A stretch of 64,000 nucleotides of DNA from NCBI GenBank assembly GCA_008682415.1, contig VANK01000001.1:1178001-1242000 (forward strand), in the 5' to 3' direction. A program made the translations under genes and the position numbers. The DNA comes from Acidobacteria bacterium AB60 (GTDB lineage: Bacteria; Acidobacteriota; Terriglobia; Terriglobales; Acidobacteriaceae). Under the pieces are notes generated by a model. That model did not search any database and was not told where the DNA came from. It saw nothing but the letters and a program-made list of their open reading frames with translations. This document shows positions 26,108 through 35,627 of this stretch, piece after piece; within the stretch, counting starts at the first letter, position 1; each line of letters opens with the position of its first letter.

Positions 26108-26887
26108 TCACGATTCTGTGCCGGCGAGAAACGCGCGTAATGGCACAACATCCGAGTTATTCGAGTTCGTCAACGTGCGGGTATCAAGCAGCGAACTGCG
26201 GAATGCGTCGCTCAATGCGAAGCCGATCCGCTTGCGTGTTGCGCGCAATTCCATTGCAAGCATGTACAAGAGGTCGTCGTTTGCAGTGAGGTACAAGATA
26301 ATGTCCGTCGTTTCATCCCGTTCGAAAACCTCTCGAATGGCGTGGTACCTGGCCGCAGCTTTCGGCGTCCGCTCGTATTCAATGCCGATCGTGCGCGTGC
26401 TTCCCTCTATCTCTATTTCAGCGACAGCGTCAAAGTCTTTGGCCATTCCGCTCTCCAGCACCAGGTTCTTCGACGTGATCTCGAGGTCCGATTTCCAGGA
26501 GCGAAGTACCCCGGCCCTGGCCAATGACACGCGGATATTCACCATTTCGAGGGCGTGGGCAACCTGAGTCGGATGGAGCATTACCTCGGCTGTGCTCGGC
26601 AACGAGAGCAAATAGTGACCGCGGGATTCGAGAAAGATGAGGCCCTGCTGCGTGATTCCGAAGACAGGCTTGACGAGGTGCTGCTGCCCAGCAAGCCGCA
26701 TCACGAGTCCAGCTTTTTCCAGACGTGCCACTCGCCAACGGAGGGATCGCGGAGCCTCAACGAGGATTTCGAGCGATAAGAGAGCGCACAACTGGTCAAG
26801 ACAAATAGCCCGCGCGTTCCGTATATGAAGCAAGACCGGGACGTCGCGTGCATCGGAGAGCGCGATATGACCCTTGTAATACCTCAT
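26108..26887 (-). CDS. replication-relaxation-like protein
   Basis: A 259-residue protein. The N-terminal half is a winged helix (LCALLSLEILVEAPRSLRWRVARLEKAGLV), and the C-terminal half a nuclease-like fold (TIGIEYERTPKAAARYHAI). This pairing fits the Replic_Relax family of conjugative and mobilisable elements. AAGGAG lies seven bases before the ATG, and the upstream gene overlaps as ATGA. It could act in DNA processing at the transfer origin, since no classical relaxase is visible. Confidence 0.65.
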   Translation of the reverse strand: MRYYKGHIALSDARDVPVLLHIRNARAICLDQLCALLSLEILVEAPRSLRWRVARLEKAGLVMRLAGQQHLVKPVFGITQQGLIFLESRGHYLLSLPSTAEVMLHPTQVAHALEMVNIRVSLARAGVLRSWKSDLEITSKNLVLESGMAKDFDAVAEIEIEGSTRTIGIEYERTPKAAARYHAIREVFERDETTDIILYLTANDDLLYMLAMELRATRKRIGFALSDAFRSSLLDTRTLTNSNNSDVVPLRAFLAGTES

Positions 26888-27420
26888 CGGAGCGCTCCTT
26901 CGCCAACCGCCTGGAGCATGATTCGGCACTGTTGTCGGTCAGCGTGCCAGCGTCCGAGTTCGGTCTGAACCCAATCTCCACTTCCGAATAAAAACATTGC
27001 TTCGTACCGTTGCCCGTGCAGGCTAATCGAAATGGGCCGAACACCGGCCGATTTCCAGCCCGGTTTCGCGAACTGGATTGGGCCATGTTCGGCGGATTTG
27101 AGAGTGGCTATGTAGGCGTCGGGCGTCACGCCTATGGCGCGCCGCTCGAATAAGAGGTGCATTTTCCCGGCGAATTGGCGAGGCGGTGAGCAGCGAAAGG
27201 TCTTGCCAACTGCACGCAACGGAAACTCTGGATCGAATCCGCTCTTCGAATTGAAGCGGATTTGACCGGGGAAGATCGCGCTGTGATGGAGACGTCTTCC
27301 CGACATGAGGGCTGCTGCGTTGAAATAGGCTGACTTTCGACGGAAGCACAATGGATCGCTGGTGTCACGTGAATGCATCGCCCACCAGTTCGTTCCGAAG
27401 CTGATTACGCAGACGTACAT
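26884..27420 (-). CDS. protein of unknown function in coupling-protein operon
   Basis: A 178-residue protein (MYVCVISFGTNWWAMHSRDT) with GGAG eight bases before its ATG. It overlaps the upstream gene by 16 bp and the downstream one as ATGA. No membrane segment or known motif. The tight overlaps suggest a job linked to the VirD4-type coupling protein or the replication-relaxation-like protein. Confidence 0.6.
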   Translation of the reverse strand: MYVCVISFGTNWWAMHSRDTSDPLCFRRKSAYFNAAALMSGRRLHHSAIFPGQIRFNSKSGFDPEFPLRAVGKTFRCSPPRQFAGKMHLLFERRAIGVTPDAYIATLKSAEHGPIQFAKPGWKSAGVRPISISLHGQRYEAMFLFGSGDWVQTELGRWHADRQQCRIMLQAVGEGALR

Positions 27421-28082
27421 GTTCGCAACTCCGCCGTCAGCATTCCCAACACTGCGCGCGTTTGAGCCATGCGCTCTGGGCCGCGAAGGTAGTGGAGGAA
27501 CCAGACGCGCTCGAAGGCAAAGCTCGGAAGCGCCCGATTTTCGTCACGATAATGGTTAAGAAGCTTATCCAATTCGACCATCGCACGAGCAAAGTCGATC
27601 TCATCAACACCCCGGCTCCCGAGTTCGTGGAGGAGATATTCCTCCCATACCGCGGCTACGGAGTGATCGGAGACACCCGTCTTGTAGATATTCCAAAGCG
27701 CGAAATACGGGTTCTTCCGCGCCAGATGGCTGCGCAGTTCCTCGATGTGCTTTTGTGGGGCGGCGGGCAGGTGCGTGTCATCTGCAAATATTGTTTGGCG
27801 CGCGTTGTTAAATAGATGCGTTGTAAGGCTCCGAAATATGGTGTTGTTCAGGGACTCCAGCGCCACTGTCCTCTCGGGGGCATCCAGGTTCTCGATGTGC
27901 TCGAACGCTACCGTGAATTGTGTTGGGAACGGGATACCACTCATCCGATGGAACGTCCGAAAGAGTTCCATGCGTCCGTAAGCAAGGGCATATGGCTGCT
28001 CATCGGCCGGAATCTCTTGGCGGACATGCTCAAGCCATTCGTCGTGGCTTGTGAAACTGGATGGGATCTTTGTGGTAGTCAT
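27405..28082 (-). CDS. protein of unknown function in coupling-protein operon
   Basis: A 225-residue helical soluble protein (MTTTKIPSSFTSHDEWLEHV). The ATG at 28082 directly follows the stop of the coiled-coil gene and has AAGGG upstream. The frame extends to 28193 but that part lies in the upstream gene. No family recognised. Confidence 0.6.
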   Translation of the reverse strand: MTTTKIPSSFTSHDEWLEHVRQEIPADEQPYALAYGRMELFRTFHRMSGIPFPTQFTVAFEHIENLDAPERTVALESLNNTIFRSLTTHLFNNARQTIFADDTHLPAAPQKHIEELRSHLARKNPYFALWNIYKTGVSDHSVAAVWEEYLLHELGSRGVDEIDFARAMVELDKLLNHYRDENRALPSFAFERVWFLHYLRGPERMAQTRAVLGMLTAELRTCTSA

Positions 28083-28083
28083 A

Positions 28084-28833
28084 CTAGGCACCCTTGAGCG
28101 TTGCGTTGCGCCGCCGCTCCTGGTCGAGCAAAACCGTCGTTTGGTTGAGGCGCTGTTTAAGATTCTGTTCGCTGTTCTGCAACGCTTCGACACGTCTTTT
28201 CAGGAGAAGATTGCTTTGTTCGAGGCTCGCCGCCGTTCCATCTGACGCCGAGGCTGCAATTCTCTCCGCTTCCATTGGGGAGATGCCTTTGCCCTCCGCC
28301 AGATTGCGAACGCTCTCCTTTAAACTCCCGGCCGTATCGACTACCGCTTCCGAAGGGCCTGGCTTTCGTGACAGCATCGCTTCAACCTCGGCGTTGTGGG
28401 CCTCTGCCAATTGATTGAACTGCGCGGTCCGCCGCGTGATTTCGATCCGATCGCTGACGCGGCCGTTCCACAGTTGCGCAATCAGGGATGCCGCAATGAG
28501 TTCGCGCTTGTCCATAGCTCGCCATTGAAGGAACGCGACGGCCGCCAACCCGCTGAGGAGGACAAGGGTTATGACGTTCGACCAGAAATAGAGATCGTCG
28601 ATCGTGTGCTCCTCAAGGGAATGCCGGGAGATCTCTAACGTCGCGCCATAATCCTTGTCTTGAGGGTTGATCTTGCCTAAGAGGTATGCGAAAAAGCCCC
28701 GTCGCTTTGCCGCAGCGTGCCCGGCTTGTGTGCTGGATTCATCTGCAATCTGGGCGACAACGGGCCCGGCCGCCGAGCAGAGCACCGCGGCAAGAAAGAG
28801 GGATCGAACTATTGTTGAGCTGCGCATCTTCAT
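28084..28833 (-). CDS. exported/membrane coiled-coil protein of transfer region
   Basis: A 249-residue protein with a signal peptide (ending near AQIADES at residue 27), one membrane helix (about 85-105) and a long C-terminal coiled coil (about 195-249). It overlaps the stop of the coupling ATPase gene as ATGA. It may be a structural or scaffold part of the transfer machine; no VirB homologue is recognised. Confidence 0.65.
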   Translation of the reverse strand: MKMRSSTIVRSLFLAAVLCSAAGPVVAQIADESSTQAGHAAAKRRGFFAYLLGKINPQDKDYGATLEISRHSLEEHTIDDLYFWSNVITLVLLSGLAAVAFLQWRAMDKRELIAASLIAQLWNGRVSDRIEITRRTAQFNQLAEAHNAEVEAMLSRKPGPSEAVVDTAGSLKESVRNLAEGKGISPMEAERIAASASDGTAASLEQSNLLLKRRVEALQNSEQNLKQRLNQTTVLLDQERRRNATLKGA

Positions 28834-30620
28834 TCTCCGCTCATGTCGCCGAGGAACAATCCCGCCGTTCTTCTGCGTCTCTGTTTCCGGTTTGCGGCTT
28901 CCCTAAAACGCAGATTCACGCCGATGTTGGGATCGAGATAGCTGTCCATCTTGGGATAGAGCGCAGGCTTGATCCCTTCAATTTCATACCGCGGAGGACG
29001 TCGAACATGGATGTGTGAGTACCGTGTGCCTTCGCGACTGTCGACCATGAGAAGTTCCATCTGCCCCACTGGCAGGTTCTTGATGTGGTCCTCGCGGGCG
29101 CGCGTTTCCTTGATGTCGCTCTCGCTGCCGGTTCCTGTTTCGGTATACCTCGTCGTGAAGATCCCCGTACGTCGGACCGACAGGCTGCGCCGCTTACCCG
29201 TAATCCGGGAAGATGCTTTCAAGAACCACTGCGACGTGTTCTCTTCGGAAACATTCATGATCATCTTCGTCCCTGGTGCTGACGACACTTCATCCGCGAA
29301 TGCCTGGCTGACGCGCTGGAGTTGGGGAAGGCTCTGAAATGAGAAGAGGAAAGAAACGTGCGCACCGCGCGCCGTCTGGAGCACCTGTGTAAATCCCGGA
29401 TATGCGAAGGGCGCGAACTCATCGAGAATCACAGACAGCATCGGCTCATCGGCACCCGGGACACTCGCCGGCTGCGCATAGCGCTTGCCGACCATCAACT
29501 GAATGTTCTGCAGCAGGATCTTTCCCAAGGCTTCGACTGCGCGCTGATTTCGATTGGCATTCAAGGAGACGAACAGAATCAGGTCCTTTTCGAGTACGTC
29601 ATCAAGCGTGAGCAGATCCTGATAGGAGCCGGTCACGATTGATAATTCGTCCTCAAGGAAACTCAGGAGTTCGTTCAAGAGCCCCTGAATCTTCTCCACG
29701 CGCTCCCGGTCGGCGAGCGAGCGTTGCAGCATCTTGACTGACATCTCGAAGTTCAGTCGCTTCTGCATGGAAATGCCGGACACTGAGGCCAGGCGTTCCT
29801 TTGCAGTAGCGATCTGCTCCTCCAGAACCTTTTCATCAAGCGCCATCACAAGCACGTCATATATATTGAAGAGCTTCCCGGTGTACTGGAGGACGCGGAC
29901 CAAGTCCGACAGGTACGCCTCCTGATGGCCCTTAAAGAAGTCCTCACGAAGACCGAAGGAGCGAAAGATGAAGTTCACATGCTCCTGGTAAGCATCGTCG
30001 AGCGCGTAAAACGGGTTGTATTGAGCCGACTCCGCGGGATGGGTTGGATCGATAACGCGAAGATCCTGAAGTCGGCCAGCCGCTTCGATATGCGGGATCA
30101 GCCGATCAAGAAACTCCCGCTCGCCTTTGCCGTCGAAGATGATCATAGGCATCTTGCGGGCACCGAAACGTCTCATCACATCCTGGGCAATGATGTTCTC
30201 AAGAAACGTGGATTTTCCGGCGCCGGTGCCGCCCACGATGACGCCATGCTTCATCCGAACGCTATCCGGCCAGAGCCAGGGCTCCCGGTGGACGTCGTAG
30301 CCGAGCAGCGTGGCGCCATTCGAATGAGCTTTCTGTGCAATTGCGGCATCTTTCGACGCCCGCATGGGAAGGGCGGGGTGAGGCCAGTTTTCCTCTCTCT
30401 TTCTTCGGCGGCCAAGCACTTGCGAGACGATAAGGCCTGCCCCGAAGAGCAGGACAGCACAGTAAAGGAGGAGTTCCAGGCACTGCGAAGTGCGGAGATG
30501 AAGGCGCGATACGGCAATGTACCCCGCCAGCGCAATCACGGCACAAGCAAGCAGAACGAGGGCCCCCGCGACTTCTTCGGACTCTCGCTGCCACCTTGGC
30601 TGTTCGAAGTACGGGCTCAT
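28830..30620 (-). CDS. VirD4/TraD-type coupling ATPase (T4CP)
   Basis: A 596-residue coupling protein. Two N-terminal membrane helices (about 17-36 and 47-67) are followed by Walker A GGTGAGKST (130-138), Walker B-like LSVILDEFAPFAYPG and a RAD-like arginine region. It delivers the relaxase-DNA complex to the secretion channel. The ATG at 30620 shares its A with the upstream stop. It is in an operon with a VirB9-like gene and unknown genes, apart from the main VirB operon. Confidence 0.9.
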   Translation of the reverse strand: MSPYFEQPRWQRESEEVAGALVLLACAVIALAGYIAVSRLHLRTSQCLELLLYCAVLLFGAGLIVSQVLGRRRKREENWPHPALPMRASKDAAIAQKAHSNGATLLGYDVHREPWLWPDSVRMKHGVIVGGTGAGKSTFLENIIAQDVMRRFGARKMPMIIFDGKGEREFLDRLIPHIEAAGRLQDLRVIDPTHPAESAQYNPFYALDDAYQEHVNFIFRSFGLREDFFKGHQEAYLSDLVRVLQYTGKLFNIYDVLVMALDEKVLEEQIATAKERLASVSGISMQKRLNFEMSVKMLQRSLADRERVEKIQGLLNELLSFLEDELSIVTGSYQDLLTLDDVLEKDLILFVSLNANRNQRAVEALGKILLQNIQLMVGKRYAQPASVPGADEPMLSVILDEFAPFAYPGFTQVLQTARGAHVSFLFSFQSLPQLQRVSQAFADEVSSAPGTKMIMNVSEENTSQWFLKASSRITGKRRSLSVRRTGIFTTRYTETGTGSESDIKETRAREDHIKNLPVGQMELLMVDSREGTRYSHIHVRRPPRYEIEGIKPALYPKMDSYLDPNIGVNLRFREAANRKQRRRRTAGLFLGDMSGE

Positions 30621-30853
30621 CAACGCCCTCCAACCGAGAAATAGATGAAGACCCCCGCCAGAACGCACAGAAGCAGAAAGAGGAGGACCAGCAACGGACT
30701 AGGCCTGCACCGGCCCTTTGCGTCAATGGGCTTGAGTTCGTCGGAAATCGATTCGAGAAGGGCGGTTCGGAGATTGGACTCGGAGTCGTTGCGGTAAATC
30801 TGCTGTAGAGCGTCGCGCACTTCCTCTGGCGAAATATAGCGGTGAGTGTCCAT
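30620..30853 (-). CDS. small single-helix membrane protein
   Basis: A 77-residue protein with a soluble N-terminus (MDTHRYISPEEVRDALQQIY) and one C-terminal membrane helix (about 53-72). It lies between the VirB9-like and coupling-protein genes with one-base and two-base spacing. A small tail-anchored partner of the coupling protein is plausible. Confidence 0.65.
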   Translation of the reverse strand: MDTHRYISPEEVRDALQQIYRNDSESNLRTALLESISDELKPIDAKGRCRPSPLLVLLFLLLCVLAGVFIYFSVGGR

Positions 30854-30855
30854 GG

Positions 30856-31698
30856 TTAAAGAACCGCCTCCACCCTCAAGGGACCGCTCCGGTCGGCACC
30901 GAAGCTGAGCTGATAGATTTGCGGCGAACTGCCCGCCGAGGTGCCGATGCTGAACACGCCTGTCGCTTTCTCTCCGGGGGCCAGATCGCGCGTGGCGGAA
31001 TCGGCCTGTACGTCAATATCTGAACCCCGCTTTGCCTTGAATGCGCCGAACGTGTGAGACGTGATCTGGTGATTCTTGAGGCTGAGGAGAGCAATGGGTT
31101 GCACAGAAGGAACCGCGGCGCACACTTCAGGAGCCGTGATGCGGAAAGACTCGCGAGTCTGATTCGCGACAGAGTAGCGAATATAGATCCGGTCCTTGGC
31201 GCGATAAACCTGTTCAAGGTCCACCTGTACGCGCCCGGTCGAATGCTTTGCCGGATCACGCACGATGTCTTCGACGCCCATCATCGCTTGTGTAAGGACC
31301 AGCGAAGCAATCTTGCGGATCTCAGCGTCGGACGGCTCAGCTGAAGCCTGCGTAATGGAGTGTGTACTAGGGACGGGCTCGGCACGGACCATTACATCCA
31401 TCTGGGCTAATTGCCCGGCCGGATCAAGCTCATAGCTCAGTTCTCGTGTTGCCGTCCACACAAATAGATTGGTGGACACGCCCTCGCGGAGAGGCTTGAT
31501 AAAGACCTTGTCATCATGGCGTTCAATCTGAAAGCTGTCCGGATCCGCGACCGCGAGCGTCGTTACCGCTTCACCAAATTCGAGTACAGTCAGATGGTTC
31601 AACGACGTCTCGACGTGGCGGATCTGAGCCTGGCTGGTGGTCTGCGCCCCGGCCGCAGCTGTTGCCAGAACGATGGTAGCGATTGCGAATACCTTCAT
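30856..31698 (-). CDS. VirB9-like protein, copy 1
   Basis: A 280-residue exported protein with a signal peptide (ends near AAAGAQ) and VirB9/TrbG-like beta text (TVLEFGEAVTTLAVADPDSFQIERHDDKVFIKPL as landmark region about 37-72, then a C-terminal beta domain). GGGAGG precedes the ATG. VirB9 forms part of the outer core ring. A second VirB9-like gene lies 14 kb away beside virB10, so this copy may have another role or belong to the coupling-protein block. Confidence 0.72.
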   Translation of the reverse strand: MKVFAIATIVLATAAAGAQTTSQAQIRHVETSLNHLTVLEFGEAVTTLAVADPDSFQIERHDDKVFIKPLREGVSTNLFVWTATRELSYELDPAGQLAQMDVMVRAEPVPSTHSITQASAEPSDAEIRKIASLVLTQAMMGVEDIVRDPAKHSTGRVQVDLEQVYRAKDRIYIRYSVANQTRESFRITAPEVCAAVPSVQPIALLSLKNHQITSHTFGAFKAKRGSDIDVQADSATRDLAPGEKATGVFSIGTSAGSSPQIYQLSFGADRSGPLRVEAVL

Positions 31699-31730
31699 GG
31701 GGGCCTCCCTGGATATCGTTTTCGATAAAA

Positions 31731-31777
31731 AAGAGAAAAGAGAAGCCCCAAGCCCTTAAGGCTGGAGCTTCTCTTTT
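31731..31777 (-). terminator. Rho-independent terminator of the polymerase-like gene
   Basis: The stem AAAAGAGAAGC / GCTTCTCTTTT (31736-31777) includes an inner GCC/GGC pair. Read on the minus strand it ends in a T-rich run. It lies just after the stop at 31783 and before the VirB9-like gene, separating two transcription units. The symmetric sequence could act in both directions. Confidence 0.8.
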
Positions 31778-31782
31778 GCCGG

Positions 31783-34362
31783 CTAGGAATGGCCCATGGG
31801 AACTGGAACACTCGTGTTTTCGAAGACTAGCGACCGCTTGCCGTTGTACTGAAAGAGAAATACTCTCTTTTCGCATTCCGGGCCTTGAGGATTCGCCATC
31901 GGCTCGACCAGGAACGCTCGCCGTTCATCGTCAAACCATGCGTATCCGTTGACGGTTTTTGGCAACCGCACCCGAACCCGCTGGCCGCCCGTCATCTCCG
32001 CGAAAGCATCGACCACCTCTTGCGGAAACGACTGGAACAGGACCGCACCGGAGCCGGAACCCGCAGTGACGACCGCGTTCATCGCCTGGGCCCACGCCTT
32101 GCGGTTCTCTCGCTTCCCTTGCGCCCAATAGTGCACGAAAAGATGCAATGAGCTGAATTGATCTCGCGCATCCTGTTCGTGTTCCCAGAGGGCCGCCTGC
32201 GCCTTATTCCGCGCAAGCACCGCTGACTTTCTCTTTTCTTTGTCCTCGCTTCCGCGCACAGTTTCCCGTTGTGCCTGAGCGTCTTTCAGTTGCTGTTTGA
32301 CCATGTCCTCGCGCTGGACGATCTGACTTGCAATATCGCCGTAGATCGAGTTCACCAGCTGGCATTCCTCGAACATTTCACGGGTGACGTTCTCGCCCGT
32401 GAAGAGCCCGCGGAAATCCTCAATCGACATCTTCTCTTCGAAGCCGTCGCCGGTTTCATCGGGAAGAAAGCCAATCTCCTTGCGAAGGACGTTATAGAGC
32501 CGCCCAACCTTGTCCGTATCCGCAACATCGAGATGGGCAGGCAGATCCGATACTCTGCGCTCGCGCTTATAGCGGAGCCAGGGCGCCGGAGCGACCTCTT
32601 TCCGAATATCGCTGATGACGGATTCATCAATCTCGACCCGGTGTTTCAAAGAGTCGAGTGCGTTCTGCAGCTGCTCGACGAGCTTATAGGCCAAGTCCGG
32701 CCGTCCCGCCGCAAGACACGAGGTCTTCAGATCGGTAATGGCGCCGATCCGGTTTCCCCGCGCTTTCATGGCAACCGGGCAGGCATTCCACCAGGGAGAC
32801 TTGGCCTTTTGGTGCTTCGTCTTTTCCTGGCGGAATCGTTCCCCATACTCGATCCGTCCCGCTACGAACTTCGGGAACTGATCGGACGGCATCACGCAAA
32901 TGGTGTCGAAGTCGAAATCGCCGCCGTTCCTGCTCGCAGTCTTCGAATGGAGAATGTAGGTGCCCTCCATCCGAAGCTGTCGATCGAGAAGATAAGCAAT
33001 CTCGCCTTCGCCAAGGTTGTCTGTCCCGAGCGCCTGTTTGATCGCCGGAACAAGCTCGCCTTCGTTCAAGTGGCGGACGGGTAAGAGATCCTCCTGCATC
33101 CGAATCGGGTATCGGACGCAGAGTCCTTTCTCCGCCACCAAGGATGTAATTGCGCTCTCCTCCGGTATCCAATCCGACGCCGAGAGAATCTTTCCCCGGT
33201 GCTCGATCAGGACACCGTCGTCAGCGAGAGCGAACGATGGCAGCTTCAGATCCGCGCTGGTGCAGGCACGGAATGCCCAGCGGGCAAGCTTGCGGTTCAA
33301 CTGGTTGAAGACGTAGGGAATCTTGATTGCATTTCCGCTACGGTCCGCCAATAGAACCGCTTCCGCAGGATCACATCCTTCCGAAGCACGCTCATCCTCT
33401 CGTTCGAGCGCATCGGGATCAAAGGCAATACCATCATCGCTCGTCGTGACCTCGGATTTTCCGATCACATCGAACAGCGCCTGGTAGTCGCCTTCATCCC
33501 ACGCCCTTCTCATCGCCTTGATTCGTTCGAGCGCCCACAGTTTCAGTTCAAACTGCAGCGCCTCTTCCGAAGCGTGCTCGATCAAGGTGTAACTTGATCC
33601 AAACTCCGACTGGCGGGAGATCTGCTTAATCCCGAGAGTCGCCGGACCAACGAACATACGGCCCGAAGTGCCCAGTTGAGGAAGAAATCGTACACCCCCT
33701 TTGAGCGCTGGTTTGCAGGCACTTTCCGGCAGAATGACATCGACCGCCAGCCTATCGGCCGCCCGATCGCACATTGCCTTCAACGCGCCCTTTGCTTGCT
33801 TCGGTTCGCTCGCGTCAAATGCCAGCCGAAACTGGCAAAATCGATTCGTGCCGATCTTCAGCTTCCGGTAGAGGGACTCACGCGCCCAGCCGCGGCAATC
33901 GTTGGTGCCAAGGATGTGATCCTTGACCACAGCGATACGCAGGTCGGGCTCCTCGACCATCAGCTTGCAGTCGGAGACGAGGATCGCGAAGTACACGATC
34001 GCCGCCTCGGGCCAATGCTGAAAGCGCTCAGCTATCGGGCCGGCGTGCGCCTTGTCGACGAAGTAGAACTTACCATCCTTCGCCGAACCACTCGCGCCCA
34101 CCAACTTGTATTCGACCCCGCCGTAATGAAGACTCGCCATGCGGTTTTCGACCACAGACTGCTCATACGGTGTCAACTCATACGGCACGCTGACGCGCGC
34201 TACCCGGATTCCCGGATAGATCTGGCCGAGGAGCTTTCCCTCGAGCGTATCTTTCCGTCCGAGCTTGGTTGGCTTGCGGGTCACCTCTCCGGACGCATCA
34301 ATCCTCAACTCAAGAATGAGGCGATCATCAATGGCCGAATTCTGTGTCCTGTTCGCTGTCAT
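31783..34362 (-). CDS. predicted two-barrel RNA polymerase-like protein (RdRP/YonO-type motif)
   Basis: An 859-residue protein, otherwise unannotated. Residues 417-431 read RYPIRMQEDLLPVRH and 480-492 read GGDFDFDTICVMP. This matches the order and spacing of the second barrel of RNA-dependent RNA polymerases (RNPxxHPGDI..., then SGGDLDGDxYxVxWD). Asp482, Asp484 and Asp486 would hold the catalytic metal; the usual Gly in DxDGD is Phe here. An earlier K-rich turn (ACKPALKGG, about 215-223) may be the first barrel's lysine loop. GAGGAG precedes the ATG; a terminator follows. Polymerase activity is an inference. Confidence 0.6.
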   Translation of the reverse strand: MTANRTQNSAIDDRLILELRIDASGEVTRKPTKLGRKDTLEGKLLGQIYPGIRVARVSVPYELTPYEQSVVENRMASLHYGGVEYKLVGASGSAKDGKFYFVDKAHAGPIAERFQHWPEAAIVYFAILVSDCKLMVEEPDLRIAVVKDHILGTNDCRGWARESLYRKLKIGTNRFCQFRLAFDASEPKQAKGALKAMCDRAADRLAVDVILPESACKPALKGGVRFLPQLGTSGRMFVGPATLGIKQISRQSEFGSSYTLIEHASEEALQFELKLWALERIKAMRRAWDEGDYQALFDVIGKSEVTTSDDGIAFDPDALEREDERASEGCDPAEAVLLADRSGNAIKIPYVFNQLNRKLARWAFRACTSADLKLPSFALADDGVLIEHRGKILSASDWIPEESAITSLVAEKGLCVRYPIRMQEDLLPVRHLNEGELVPAIKQALGTDNLGEGEIAYLLDRQLRMEGTYILHSKTASRNGGDFDFDTICVMPSDQFPKFVAGRIEYGERFRQEKTKHQKAKSPWWNACPVAMKARGNRIGAITDLKTSCLAAGRPDLAYKLVEQLQNALDSLKHRVEIDESVISDIRKEVAPAPWLRYKRERRVSDLPAHLDVADTDKVGRLYNVLRKEIGFLPDETGDGFEEKMSIEDFRGLFTGENVTREMFEECQLVNSIYGDIASQIVQREDMVKQQLKDAQAQRETVRGSEDKEKRKSAVLARNKAQAALWEHEQDARDQFSSLHLFVHYWAQGKRENRKAWAQAMNAVVTAGSGSGAVLFQSFPQEVVDAFAEMTGGQRVRVRLPKTVNGYAWFDDERRAFLVEPMANPQGPECEKRVFLFQYNGKRSLVFENTSVPVPMGHS

Positions 34363-34599
34363 GTTCTCCTCACTTGTCTGGCGCATCAAGACGAAGTGAC
34401 AAGAGACTGGCTGACGCCGGTCTCCCGATTCTCTTCGCCTGGCCGCCCGGGTTAGGGGTGGATTGCTTGCCGAACCAGGATCGAGATTCGAAACCGGGCC
34501 AGCGGAATTCCTCATCGCGTTTGCGATAAGGGTCAAAGGAGGCGACATGAGCCGTATTTCAGGTTTGTCTCCTCTTTGAATCCGCACTGACTGATTCCC

Positions 34600-34902
34600 T
34601 TACTTCTGCAGGGGCTTTTTCACCAAAATCGGAGAACCTCCCTGCATCTCCGCCTCCGCCTTGTAGGCATGGAGGACGTAAACAGTTCCGGACGTCGATT
34701 GGAACGCCTTGATGAGGGCCTCCCCCTCGCTCGAAGCCTCTTCACCGAGTTCCGGCTTTGAAGGTGACGATCCATCTTTGGCCAGGAAGTATCGGGCGAC
34801 TTCCTCGCTCTGCTGCCTTGACCTTCGCGCTCTCTTGGAACGGGCAGGCTGTACGGCGGGCGATTGCGCGGGGATAGTTGTAACCATTGCTGAGCTCATC
34901 AT
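34600..34902 (-). CDS. small protein at end of VirB operon
   Basis: A 100-residue protein. Its ATG overlaps the VirB8-like stop as ATGA. The first 40 residues are basic and disordered; the rest is a small mixed domain (EALIKAFQSTSGTVYVLHAYKAEAE). It is the last gene of the transfer operon. No homologue recognised. Confidence 0.6.
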   Translation of the reverse strand: MMSSAMVTTIPAQSPAVQPARSKRARRSRQQSEEVARYFLAKDGSSPSKPELGEEASSEGEALIKAFQSTSGTVYVLHAYKAEAEMQGGSPILVKKPLQK

Positions 34903-35618
34903 TGACCTCCATCTCTTCGATCTGGCGCAGCCAGAATCTGGTCCCTGCGTTCGCCGTCGATCGGCCGTTCGCTGTATTCCGCAATCCACAGTCCATCCGG
35001 GTTCACGTCCGACCGCTTATCGGCGATCAGGCGCACGCGATATTCGTTCACAAAGTGGTCTGTCGTTTCCGTTCCGTTCGATAAGCGGTGAACGTCTTTC
35101 ACGCCATAGGCCAGGAACGTCAATGGCTCTCCGGGAACCGGATCCATTTCGCGAAGGTGAAACACAGATTGAATCTGCCCTGCGTCGATTTTGCCTCGCG
35201 TGTCATCATCCTGCAGCGCCTTCAGCGTGTAGGCGCGCAGGTTGCGTGTCATCAGGTTCAGACTGGCAGCCCAGTGATCGTCGACGTTTGCCGGCGAGTA
35301 GTTCAGGTAGCTCGACAGGAAGCGCTTCACAAATGCTTCGGCGAGAAACTGATCCGTGCCGCCACTCGCAAGGTCAGATACTGATCCTCTAGCTGGCTTG
35401 CCGAGAACCGATGCATCCCCATTTGGACCAATGCGAATCACGGTAGGCGGCTGCATCCTGACGAAGACGGCAAAGCCGATGGCAAGGAGCGCAATCGGAA
35501 TCGTCAGGAAGGCCAAAAGCCACGCGCGGTTCGCATTTGCCCTCAATGCTCCGTCCATTTCGTAATACTTCGGCCTTGCCAAAGCCGCTTGATCTACGTT
35601 GACCGTGCTGGTCTTCAT
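34899..35618 (-). CDS. VirB8-like inner-membrane protein
   Basis: A 239-residue protein: a short cytoplasmic N-terminus, one membrane helix (about 33-53) and a periplasmic VirB8/TraE-like domain (about 88-220; FVKRFLSSYLNYSP, then RVRLIADKRS). AGGAGG stands before the ATG. VirB8 nucleates assembly of the channel's inner-membrane complex. It lies between virB6-like and the small last gene. Confidence 0.8.
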   Translation of the reverse strand: MKTSTVNVDQAALARPKYYEMDGALRANANRAWLLAFLTIPIALLAIGFAVFVRMQPPTVIRIGPNGDASVLGKPARGSVSDLASGGTDQFLAEAFVKRFLSSYLNYSPANVDDHWAASLNLMTRNLRAYTLKALQDDDTRGKIDAGQIQSVFHLREMDPVPGEPLTFLAYGVKDVHRLSNGTETTDHFVNEYRVRLIADKRSDVNPDGLWIAEYSERPIDGERRDQILAAPDRRDGGQ

Positions 35619-35627
35619 GGATCCCTC

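Noticed and set aside
34363..34599. Fourth copy of the shared promoter box before the polymerase-like gene
   Set aside because: Only TTTGACC is present; the flanking CGARTTT and a good -10 at 17 bp are missing.
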